Position numbers and translations under genes: made by a program
The notes under the pieces: generated by a model
Seen by the model: the letters and a program-made list of their open reading frames with translations, nothing else
What the model was told of the DNA's origin: nothing
Database searches by the model: none
Assembly (NCBI RefSeq): GCF_002934455.1
Contig: NZ_PTIR01000010.1
Span: forward strand, 124,001 to 188,000
Direction: 5' to 3'
DNA length: 64,000 nucleotides
Origin: Trinickia symbiotica
Lineage (GTDB): Bacteria > Pseudomonadota > Gammaproteobacteria > Burkholderiales > Burkholderiaceae
Shown: positions 47,554-55,176 of the stretch, in pieces
Layout of the letters: each line of letters begins with the position of its first letter
Numbering within the stretch: position 1 is the stretch's first letter

Positions 47554-47738
47554 TGTCGCCGGCTCGCTTCGCAAATATCGGTTACGAGGACTTCATACGC
47601 TTCGCGATGGGCGATTCGTTGTCGAGATACGAACGTATCGGGTCTGCCAAGGCGTATCGCAATGGTTTCGAGCGGGCCATCGTGCCGGCGTTGCCGATGG
47701 CGAATCGCCGCGAGGACGTTTCGGTTACCCGTCCGTAG
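47550..47738 (+). pseudogene. In-frame internal-deletion remnant of a methyltransferase
   Basis: 62 codons. The first 41 (FANIGYEDFIRFAMGDSLSR then YERIGSAKAYRNGFERAI) match the N-terminus of the methyltransferase at 43125. The last about 17 (LPMANRREDVSVTRP) match its C-terminus. About 185 residues, including the whole SAM-binding core, are missing without frame change. It overlaps fdtB-like by 4 bases (ATGA) and ends 8 bases before the acyltransferase gene, so it occupies a true gene slot. The product cannot be a methyltransferase; it may be translated as a short peptide. Confidence 0.85.
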
Positions 47739-47746
47739 GAGGCGCA

Positions 47747-48427
47747 ATGCAAAAATCGAAGAAGGTCGTCATTATTGGAGACAGTGCGTTCGCGGAGGTA
47801 GCCTACGAATGCTTCACCCATGACTCTCCTTATGAGGTGGTTGGCTTCAGCGTTGAGTCGGCCTACCTGACGAAGGACACGCTCTTCGGCCTCCCTGTCG
47901 TGCCGTATGAATCGATAGAGTCGCACTTCACGAGCGCCGAAGTCGAGTTCTACGCGGCCCTTGTCTATTCGCAATTGAACCGCCTGCGTCGCCGCCTTTA
48001 TGAGGCGGCCAAGCGCAAGGGCTACAGGCCGGCGAGCTACATCAGCACGAAGGCCTTCGTGTGGCCGAACGCTGTGATCGGGGAGCATTGCTTCATTTTT
48101 GAAGACAACACCATTCAGCCTTTTGCTCAGCTAGGCAACAACGTCGTCCTATGGAGTGGTAACCATATTGGTCACCACAGTGTGATCGAGGATCACTGTT
48201 TTGTCTCATCGCACGCGGTTGTGTCCGGCTTTTGCCGCATCGGTGCGGCCTCGTTTATCGGCGTCAATGCGGCCGTCGGCAACAACGTGACGATCGCGGC
48301 TGACAACTGGATCGGCCCGGGCGTGACGATCATCCACGATACTGAGCCGGCGCAGCTCTTCAAGGGAAATCAACCCGAGCCGACCAAGGTTAGTACCCAT
48401 CGCTTCTTCAAACTCAAGGAGAGTTGA
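47747..48427 (+). CDS. Sugar acyltransferase, NeuD/PglD-like
   Basis: 226 residues. The N-terminal Rossmann-type part is KKVVIIGDSAFAEVAYECF. A left-handed beta-helix of hexapeptide repeats follows (for example GNNVVLWSGNHIGHHSVIED then HCFVSSHAVVSGFCRIGAAS), with the usual catalytic His pair. It would transfer an acyl group from acyl-CoA to the amino group of the sugar. AGGAGG lies 6 bases before ATG 47747. It follows the aminotransferase in the same direction. Confidence 0.87.
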   Translation: MQKSKKVVIIGDSAFAEVAYECFTHDSPYEVVGFSVESAYLTKDTLFGLPVVPYESIESHFTSAEVEFYAALVYSQLNRLRRRLYEAAKRKGYRPASYISTKAFVWPNAVIGEHCFIFEDNTIQPFAQLGNNVVLWSGNHIGHHSVIEDHCFVSSHAVVSGFCRIGAASFIGVNAAVGNNVTIAADNWIGPGVTIIHDTEPAQLFKGNQPEPTKVSTHRFFKLKES

Positions 48428-48490
48428 AGTGGCCGCTATGAGTGTTGCCGTTCACGGTGCGGGTGACAGGACTCGAACGGAGCAGAGCGG

Positions 48491-49447
48491 ATGACGATCG
48501 AGGTCATTCCGTACAGTGAGGCGTCGGCCCAAGAGTGGGACCGGCTGTGTACGGCTTCAGTCAACGGAACCTTGCTGCACACGCGTCGGTTCCTTTCTTA
48601 TCACGGCGAGCGCTTCCAAGACGCATCGGTCATTCTGCACGACGCGGGTCGAATTGTCGCCGTACTGCCGGCTGCGATCCGCAGAGAGCAACCTGAGGCG
48701 GTGGTCAGCCATCCCGGTGCCACCTATGGCGGGATCGTGCACGACGGATGGCTTGCGGGTGCGCGAATGTGCGAGGCACTAGCGGCTGTCGCCGAGCACT
48801 TTCGGAGGCAGGGCTTCCGGTCACTGGCTTACCGGCCTGTTCCGTACATTTACGCGACGAGTCCTGCGCAGGACGATCTTTACGCACTGGCACGGCTCGG
48901 TGCGGTGCGAGAGCGATGCGATCTGTCGTGCTCCATCGATCTCGTATGTAGACGCGCCGTGACCGAGCGCCGGCGCCGCGGCCTGAAAAGGGCGTCCAAG
49001 GCGGCATCGATCTCCGACGATGCCGGTTTGATCCCGGCGTTCTGGGCGGTGCTGGAGGATAACCTCGCGCGTAAGTACGGCGCTACGGCCGTGCATTCGG
49101 TCGATGAAATCAGATTGCTGCAAGCGCGCTTTCCGTCGACCATCCGCTTGTGCTGCGCGCTTGTAGAGGGGCGGGTCGAAGCAGGCATTGTGATGTTCAA
49201 CTCGGCAAACGTGTGGCACGCCCAGTACATCGCGTCGAGCGAACGCGGGTACGAGCTGTCCCTCCTTGATGCGGTCTTTGAAGCAGCGATTACGCAAGCG
49301 GCGCGCAGCGGTGCCAGGTACTTCGATTTTGGAACCAGCAACGAGGCAAATGGCACGGTGCTGAATGACGGTCTCTACCGTTTCAAGCACGAATTCGGCG
49401 GTGGCGGTGTGGCTTACGAGTTCTACCGGCTGGAGCTCAGCGAGTGA
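48491..49447 (+). CDS. FemAB/GNAT-fold acyltransferase
   Basis: 318 residues. Sequence features fit the Acetyltransf_6 (BioF2-like, FemAB-related) family: an N-terminal half with LLHTRRFLSYHGERFQD and a C-terminal half with GNAT-like WHAQYIASSERGYELSLLDA, then ARYFDFGTSNEANGTVLNDG and LYRFKHEFGG. These enzymes attach acyl or aminoacyl groups to amines in envelope glycans. Here it may acylate the amino sugar or its substituent. ATG 48491 lies 63 bases after the previous gene, and AGAGCGG precedes it. Confidence 0.78.
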   Translation: MTIEVIPYSEASAQEWDRLCTASVNGTLLHTRRFLSYHGERFQDASVILHDAGRIVAVLPAAIRREQPEAVVSHPGATYGGIVHDGWLAGARMCEALAAVAEHFRRQGFRSLAYRPVPYIYATSPAQDDLYALARLGAVRERCDLSCSIDLVCRRAVTERRRRGLKRASKAASISDDAGLIPAFWAVLEDNLARKYGATAVHSVDEIRLLQARFPSTIRLCCALVEGRVEAGIVMFNSANVWHAQYIASSERGYELSLLDAVFEAAITQAARSGARYFDFGTSNEANGTVLNDGLYRFKHEFGGGGVAYEFYRLELSE

Positions 49448-49492
49448 CGACCGACAGCCGCCAACGACATTGAAATGCGAAATCTTTGAGAC

Positions 49493-49921
49493 ATGATCAA
49501 GTCCACTATCAACGACTGCAAAATTATCAGCTTGCCGAAAGTCACCGATCCTCGCGGCAATCTCACTTTCATCGAGTCGAGCAAGCATATCCCTTTCGAT
49601 GTCAAGCGCGTGTTCTATCTTTACGACGTGCCGACTGAGGAGAGTCGAGGCGCTCATGCGCACAAGACGCTGCACCAGTTTGTGGTCTGCCTGTCTGGGA
49701 GCTTTGACGTTCGCGTGGATGACGGAGAAAGCCAAGCGACGTTCCACCTGAACCGTCCATGGAAAGGTCTGCATGTTCCGCCAATGATCTGGGGTAGCGA
49801 GATAAATTTCGATCCCGGCACGGTCTGTCTCGTTCTAGCATCGGCACTTTACGATGAGTCCGACTATATCCGCGAATACGAGACGTTCCAATCGCTGGTC
49901 GGATACGCGAGCGCGATATGA
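49493..49921 (+). CDS. dTDP-4-oxo-6-deoxyglucose 3,4-ketoisomerase, FdtA/QdtA type
   Basis: 142 residues, a single cupin. The active-site block is SRGAHAHKTLHQFVVCLSGS (His55, His57 and the Arg52-Gly53 turn). KVTDPRGNLTFIESS and HVPPMIWGSEINF are family features. It moves the keto group of dTDP-4-oxo-6-deoxyglucose from C4 to C3 and so creates the substrate of the FdtB-like enzyme. Whether it is the galacto (FdtA) or gluco (QdtA) isomerase is not decidable. Its stop overlaps the next ATG. Confidence 0.9.
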   Translation: MIKSTINDCKIISLPKVTDPRGNLTFIESSKHIPFDVKRVFYLYDVPTEESRGAHAHKTLHQFVVCLSGSFDVRVDDGESQATFHLNRPWKGLHVPPMIWGSEINFDPGTVCLVLASALYDESDYIREYETFQSLVGYASAI

Positions 49922-50922
49922 AATCGATATCCACCCGCCTTCTATCGCAGTATGTTTCACCCATTGACCGCGCCAGTCTCGTTGTCACGGATGACGGTCT
50001 CCAGGCTCATGATCGAACGTTCGCGTTCCTTCCAGGCGTCGAGGATCTCATTCCGGACTTCCGCGATACGATGCGGCTTGAGCGAGGGGGAAAGACGTCC
50101 TTGCAAATGTACGATTTTAAGGGGGCGAGGGATATCTACCGCAATTTCCTTTCATGGCTGTTCAGGACGTTCAATGTCGATGAACACGAATTTCGATCAG
50201 ATCTCATTCGCCGTCTCAGGCTGCACCCGAGTGCCCGCGTACTGATTACTGGCTGCGGAATTGGCGACGATGTGATTGCAGTGCGTGACTCGGTCGGACC
50301 GGACGCTAGCATATTTGCGTCCGATCTCGCGCCCGAGATGGTCCTGGCCACTCATGAGTCGCTAATCGAGATGCGAGGAAAAACGTTGTCGGCGGTCAGC
50401 CTCAGCGTCTGTGACGCTTGCCATCTTCCATTTGAAGATGGCTTCTTCGACGCCGCGTTTCACTTCGGCGGAATCAATCTCTTTGACGACATAGGTTTGG
50501 CAATTGCCGAGATGGCACGCGTTACACGAGATGGTGGTCGCGTCGTGTTCGGGGATGAAGGCGTCGCTCCCTGGCTGGCCACTACCGAATACGGGCGGAT
50601 GGCCATTGCAAACAATCACTTGTGGTCAGCCAAAGCTCCGATAGACTTGTTGCCGCATTCCGCAATTGACCCATCTCTCGGTTGGGTGCTTGGCAACTGC
50701 TTCTACGTCATCGAATTCCAGAAGGATTCTCGAGGACCTTTCATGGATCCCGACGTCCGCCATGTCGGACGGCGAGGAGGGTCGATGCGAACGCGCTACT
50801 TCGGGCAATTGGAAGGCGTTTCTCCAGACCTGAAACAACAGATCCTCGACGACGCGGCGAGCAAGAATCTCAGCGTTACCGACTGGCTGGAAAAGGCCAT
50901 CGAGGAGGCGCTTCGCCACTAG
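49918..50922 (+). CDS. SAM-dependent methyltransferase (glycan-locus type 2)
   Basis: 334 residues. Motif I is VLITGCGIGDDVIAV (about 108-122), with IFASDLAPEMVLAT and DACHLPFEDGFFDAAFHFGG as later class I motifs. The N-terminal 60 residues resemble the zinc-less end of Trm112-like methyltransferase proteins (YVSPIDRASLVVTDDGL). The C-terminal helix (TDWLEKAIEEALRH) is extra. ATG 49918 overlaps the ketoisomerase stop by 4 bases, so translation is coupled. It could O- or N-methylate the deoxysugar. Confidence 0.83.
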   Translation: MKSISTRLLSQYVSPIDRASLVVTDDGLQAHDRTFAFLPGVEDLIPDFRDTMRLERGGKTSLQMYDFKGARDIYRNFLSWLFRTFNVDEHEFRSDLIRRLRLHPSARVLITGCGIGDDVIAVRDSVGPDASIFASDLAPEMVLATHESLIEMRGKTLSAVSLSVCDACHLPFEDGFFDAAFHFGGINLFDDIGLAIAEMARVTRDGGRVVFGDEGVAPWLATTEYGRMAIANNHLWSAKAPIDLLPHSAIDPSLGWVLGNCFYVIEFQKDSRGPFMDPDVRHVGRRGGSMRTRYFGQLEGVSPDLKQQILDDAASKNLSVTDWLEKAIEEALRH

Positions 50923-51044
50923 GTACTCGCACTTCGCGCAGTCGGTCCAGCGGTGAGTCGAAGTGGGCAGGTGGGATCATGCACGCGGGCTGCCAAAAGC
51001 GGCCGCGCCGCAAAAACCGCAGATCTTCTCGACAGCGTTCGAAC

Positions 51045-51866
51045 TCATTTCGGGAGGCGACGCCGTCTCCATTCGACCGCATCGGCGGCGGGAGACCATC
51101 TGTATCCGAGATACTTGCGTGTAGTTTCATCGACGACATCTATTTTTTGAGCACTTGCGATCGCGCGGGGGATGTCGATTTGTTGCGCCATGAACGGTAG
51201 CCCAATGAGGTGATTGACGGCTCTTCGAACCGAGGCGGACCGATTGATGCCCGCCCGATGGAAAAGCATCGCGTCGAGAATCAAATATGACCCTGCGGGA
51301 GCAGTCAATTGCAATTCGAATTTGGAAACGAACGCGTTGGTCGGGAACGCTTCGACGTGATGCGTTGCTGGTAAGACAAACGTGGCGCCGTTGTCATTGG
51401 TAAATTCGTCGACACAAAACAGAGCGTTAATGGCGAGCGGCTTCGTGCTCACCCAGTGTTGGTAGCTGAGATCTCGGTGCCATTTGGCCTGATAGTTGTC
51501 GCGATCAGGGCGATTGAGAATTCCGTTCTGCTGCATCAGAATGAAATCCGAGCCAAACAACCGGCGAGCCAGCTGCATCAGGTTGTTGTTGGTCGCGAGC
51601 TGGAGAAACGCGGCATCGTAGGCTACGACGCATCGTGCCACGTCCGTGTCATGCATACTACGCAGCACATCCTCCCCATCCATTTCTACGCACTGGGCGG
51701 AGTACACGGAGTCTAGCCTTGCTCTGAGGTCCACTAATGCGGCATCCGGCATTCCGCTATCGAGAATTGTGTAGCCGTTTACCATCAGCTCAGCCAAACG
51801 TTCGTCGATCAAGTCAGCTTCGTTGAGGCGCATGGCAACGCCGTGAGTAGAATGAACGGTGCTCAT
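51045..51866 (-). CDS. Phytanoyl-CoA dioxygenase-family (PhyH) protein
   Basis: 273 residues, a 2-oxoglutarate/Fe(II) dioxygenase. The metal ligands are visible: His130 and Asp132 in KWHRDLSYQHW, and His203 in LFHRAGINRS with Arg209 as the 2-oxoglutarate anchor. It could hydroxylate a glycan or its substituent. It runs opposite to the cluster and is 9 bases from the propeller gene, with which it forms an operon. The region is visibly richer in A/T than the flanks, suggesting separate acquisition. Confidence 0.83.
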   Translation of the reverse strand: MSTVHSTHGVAMRLNEADLIDERLAELMVNGYTILDSGMPDAALVDLRARLDSVYSAQCVEMDGEDVLRSMHDTDVARCVVAYDAAFLQLATNNNLMQLARRLFGSDFILMQQNGILNRPDRDNYQAKWHRDLSYQHWVSTKPLAINALFCVDEFTNDNGATFVLPATHHVEAFPTNAFVSKFELQLTAPAGSYLILDAMLFHRAGINRSASVRRAVNHLIGLPFMAQQIDIPRAIASAQKIDVVDETTRKYLGYRWSPAADAVEWRRRRLPK

Positions 51867-51875
51867 TGTGGCTCT

Positions 51876-52796
51876 CTATTTGATAAGCTTGGATACGGCA
51901 AAGCCCTCTCGGCCAAAATCGTTTCCGTTGTAGAAGCAATAGGTCGACCCATGTGCTTCGATGATGGCGGAATACGATAAACCATTCGAGTCGAACGAGC
52001 CGGGCGTTGGTTCTAGTCCCATTTCCGCGTCTTTTCGAACCCAGTTCAACCCGTCTTCAGAGGTGGCATAGCCCAGCCGGTATGCTGCTAGCGAACATAC
52101 TCGGATGGAGTAATAAAGATGGTAGGTACCATGCTCGTCAATTTCGATCCACGGCCTTCCGAACCCATGTTCGTCGTGCTGCAATTCCATGCAGGATCTG
52201 CCTTCCACAGGCCACTCGATCCCGTCAGGTGATTCGAGATATTTGAGCGAGTATCGGGGAACTTGTTTGCCACGGATAGTTTCCCAAGACGATCCCGCGA
52301 CGTACCACATCGAAAAGCGGTCTTCAAATTCGATGACAAACGGCGCACAGCGGAACGTCGACTCGTAGTCGGATCCACCCAGTATTGGCGTTGTCTTCAC
52401 GCGCTGGAAGGATTCCCCGTTATTGCTGCTCGTGGCGAGTCCCGTGAAGATTTTGTATCGAACGTCTCTAAAGCGCTCGAACCCCGAGTAGTACATCTGG
52501 AGCTTGCCGTCGCGAGTTTTCAAGACCTGAGCGACGACTACGCCGTGCTCGTCAAAGGACGGTGCAGTGCCAACGTCCATCACTGGCCGTTCGGACAGGC
52601 GCAGCACTTTCCGTGGATCTCGGGCATCGACGTCGACGTAGTACGGTCTACCGATGTTGTCCTTGTCGCACACCGTCACAAAGACTCTTATCGTGTCTTC
52701 GTTCACAAAAACGGGCGTGGGTACCATTACGCGCGTTGGTACGTCGACGCCAAACCTGTCGGCAGTGCAGACGAGTCCAAGTTTTTCCCATTTCAT
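51876..52796 (-). CDS. Five-bladed beta-propeller glycosidase-like protein
   Basis: 306 residues. Repeated W/Y-rich blade motifs (MKWEKLGLVC; RPYYVDVDARDP; KLQMYYSGFERFRDVRYKIF; FSMWYVAGSSWE; TYHLYYSIRVCS; RLGYATSEDGLNWVRKD) match the GH43/GH32/GH130-type propeller superfamily. Acidic residues at blade tops are present but the catalytic triad cannot be named from sequence. Such proteins occur in nucleotide-sugar and O-antigen loci. The start is ATG 52796. It is the first gene of the minus-strand pair with the PhyH gene. Confidence 0.72.
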   Translation of the reverse strand: MKWEKLGLVCTADRFGVDVPTRVMVPTPVFVNEDTIRVFVTVCDKDNIGRPYYVDVDARDPRKVLRLSERPVMDVGTAPSFDEHGVVVAQVLKTRDGKLQMYYSGFERFRDVRYKIFTGLATSSNNGESFQRVKTTPILGGSDYESTFRCAPFVIEFEDRFSMWYVAGSSWETIRGKQVPRYSLKYLESPDGIEWPVEGRSCMELQHDEHGFGRPWIEIDEHGTYHLYYSIRVCSLAAYRLGYATSEDGLNWVRKDAEMGLEPTPGSFDSNGLSYSAIIEAHGSTYCFYNGNDFGREGFAVSKLIK

Positions 52797-53019
52797 AGGC
52801 TTCGCTGAAAGAACTATTGCACGTTGATCTACAGATCCGAGTCGCGCGACACGTATGAAGACGGGCTCGGCGCGGATCGTACTGCGGCAACGGGCATTGG
52901 ACTTCCTCGGGGCAAGCGGTGATCGGGGCATTGCCAATTAGTCTAGTCCCGATGTTTCACGGCCGATTGGCCGAGCAAAGGCTGAATTCCGTCGCAATTC
53001 AAGCTGACGGCGCTATTGC

Positions 53020-53228
53020 AAGCGTCGTGCGTTCGTCACGTCGGTCGTGTGTGCGCAGCGCCAGACGTTGGACGACATCGAGATCATCCTTGGCGACGAT
53101 ACGCCGGAAGCGACGCTGAGACCGCTGTTCGAGCGCAGCGACGGCCGGCGCGTTCGCCACGTCCAGTATGGCTTCGGCGAGGAGCAGCCAACGCTCAGGA
53201 GAGAGAACCTCATGCTTTACGCCATTCC
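53020..53228 (+). pseudogene. 5' fragment of a GT2 glycosyltransferase
   Basis: The frame encodes CAQRQTLDDIEIILGDDTPE then ATLRPLFERSDGRRVRHVQY and ENLMLYA. This aligns with residues about 23-75 of the GT2 gene at 53470 (SAQRQTFGDVEILVGDETPD). It has an in-frame TGA upstream (53005-53007) and no continuation after about 53228. A complete terminator follows at once. It is a truncated paralogue of the downstream gene. Confidence 0.7.
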
Positions 53229-53242
53229 CCGATCGAGTCGGG

Positions 53243-53281
53243 GACGCCCGGCTAGTGCACTGAGTCGGGCGTCAATTTTTC
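53243..53281 (+). terminator. Terminator after the GT2 fragment
   Basis: GACGCCCG (53243-53250) pairs with CGGGCGTC (53266-53273) over a 15-base loop, followed by AATTTTT. It sits directly behind the GT2 fragment and would insulate the next operon from upstream read-through. Confidence 0.65.
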
Positions 53282-53469
53282 AAAAATGGCCCCGAAATCC
53301 GCCGCTGTTCCACTGATTGGCGCCGCCCGGGCATTGCTAACCTGATAGCGTCCGGCCTACCACGGCTGCATCGTGCAGTCGATGCGCAGCCTGAGCGAGC
53401 GCTGCCTGCCGGCGCGCGAGCCGCGGGGCGGCCCACCCACCGTAGGTCAGCAAAGGAACAAACCGTTTC

Positions 53470-55176
53470 ATGGCAACCGTCAGCATCCTGATTCCGGGCC
53501 GCAGAGCCGACTATCTTGGCCGCGCACTGATCAGCGCACAGCGACAAACGTTCGGCGACGTCGAAATCCTCGTCGGCGACGAGACGCCCGATGCCGCGTT
53601 GCAACCGATCGTCGACCGCCTCGACGACGCTCGCATTCGCTACATTCGGCATAGCCCCGACGACGCTCTACGCATTGACGAGGTACTCTGGGCACGCGCG
53701 AGCGGTCGCTACGTGAAATGGCTCGGCGATTCGGACATGCTGATGCCCGAGTCGGTGGAGCGGCTCGTCGATGCGTTCAGGCGCGCACCGGATTCGGTTC
53801 TCGCCTTTCACGGGCGCGTCTTCGTCGACGCCAACGACTCGGTCGTCGACACACCCCGATCGCTCATGAAGGTCAACGAGCTGGGCCTTGTCGGCCGTGA
53901 TTTGCTCGTGAGGGAAATGGTCGGCGAGTTGCGCAACTTCGTCGGCGAGACGTCCAATGTCATGGTCGACCGTCAACGAGCCAGCGCCGACGATATCTTC
54001 GCCTATCGCGGTTTCAAGCTCGACGGGCTCGGCGACGTGGGGATGTACCTTAACCTCGCGGAACGCGCGCCGCTCATTGCCGTCGGCGGATACTGGAGCA
54101 TGTCGCGTCGCGATGCCAGCGAGCGGGCGCGTCGGCTACAGACGTACGAGAGTGCCGCCATTTATGAATGGGAGCTGTTCGTGCGAGGCGAAGCCGCATC
54201 CGGGCGCCTCACCGGAGCGGCCCTTGCCGAAGCAGCGGCGCGCCTGCAGCGAGTCTATTCAGCGCGGAAGGGCGATTTTCCAGAACTCGCTCGGCTGCTC
54301 GACAATCTCGGTGAGCTGACTACGGTCGCGGCCCCCGAGCTATTCGATACGGAACGCTTTCGATCCGGCTACGCCTCGGCCCGTGCCGCGGTTGCTGCGC
54401 GGACGTCGCAAGCCGCATTGGGAGTCTCGTCGAATGGGCACGCTGCGGCCACGATCGCACCGCGAGACACGGACCGTCTCACGGCGGTGACGGCCAAGCC
54501 GGTGCGGCTGGTGTGCGCGACCCGCGTTTCGCAGGAGCGGTTCATGACCGACACGGCGCTCGGCCGTTCTTTGTCGGCGCATCGATACGAGCAGGCGCCG
54601 GAGTTATTGCTCTACGCCAACAACTCGACGGGACTGCCGACGCTCTACAACGCAGCCATCGAGCAATCGGCCTCTCATCCGGCCATCCTTGTCTTCGTGC
54701 ATGACGATGTGTCGATCGTCGATTTTTTCTGGGCCGAGCGTGTTCAGGAGGCGCTGCGGCACTTCGACGTAGTGGGCCTCGCCGGCAATCGGCGCCGCTT
54801 GCCGCGGCAGCCGGCCTGGGCCTTCGGCACGCCGGATTTCAAGTGGGACGACGCCGCTTACTTGAGCGGTTCCGTGGGCCACGGCAACGGCTTTCCGAGC
54901 CAGGTTTCGCGTTTTGGTCCCGCTGGTGTCGAGTGCAAACTGCTCGACGGGCTCATGCTGATCGCGGACAGCGAGCGACTGGTCCAAGCCGGCGTGCGGT
55001 TCGACGAGCAGTTCGCGTTCCATTTCTACGACGTGGATTTCTGTCGCCAGGCCGAATCGAAAGGACTGCGCATGGGCACCTGGCCGATCAGCGTCGTGCA
55101 TGAAAGCGGGGGCGCATTCGGCTCCGCCGCGTGGCGCGCCGGATACGAACGCTATTTGCGCAAGTATGGCGAGTGA
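53470..55176 (+). CDS. Two-domain GT2-type glycosyltransferase
   Basis: 568 residues. The N-terminal GT2 domain (1-about 290) has VSILIPGRRADYLGRALISA, QRQTFGDVEILVGDETPD and a DXD-like WLGDSDMLMPESV. The C-terminal domain (about 345-568) is a second GT-A-like unit: TGLPTLYNAAIEQSASHPAI then LVFVHDDVSIVDFFWAERVQ and a YDVDFCRQAESKGLRMGTWP block with its own metal-type Asp motif. Two active sites could add two sugars in series. The ATG at 53470 has AAAGGAA. Its end overlaps the next gene by 11 bases. Confidence 0.78.
   Translation: MATVSILIPGRRADYLGRALISAQRQTFGDVEILVGDETPDAALQPIVDRLDDARIRYIRHSPDDALRIDEVLWARASGRYVKWLGDSDMLMPESVERLVDAFRRAPDSVLAFHGRVFVDANDSVVDTPRSLMKVNELGLVGRDLLVREMVGELRNFVGETSNVMVDRQRASADDIFAYRGFKLDGLGDVGMYLNLAERAPLIAVGGYWSMSRRDASERARRLQTYESAAIYEWELFVRGEAASGRLTGAALAEAAARLQRVYSARKGDFPELARLLDNLGELTTVAAPELFDTERFRSGYASARAAVAARTSQAALGVSSNGHAAATIAPRDTDRLTAVTAKPVRLVCATRVSQERFMTDTALGRSLSAHRYEQAPELLLYANNSTGLPTLYNAAIEQSASHPAILVFVHDDVSIVDFFWAERVQEALRHFDVVGLAGNRRRLPRQPAWAFGTPDFKWDDAAYLSGSVGHGNGFPSQVSRFGPAGVECKLLDGLMLIADSERLVQAGVRFDEQFAFHFYDVDFCRQAESKGLRMGTWPISVVHESGGAFGSAAWRAGYERYLRKYGE

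Noticed and set aside
48455-48485. GGTGACAGGACTCGAAC resembles a minus-strand tRNA T-arm
   Set aside because: Only about 17 bases match and no acceptor, D or anticodon arm can be folded.
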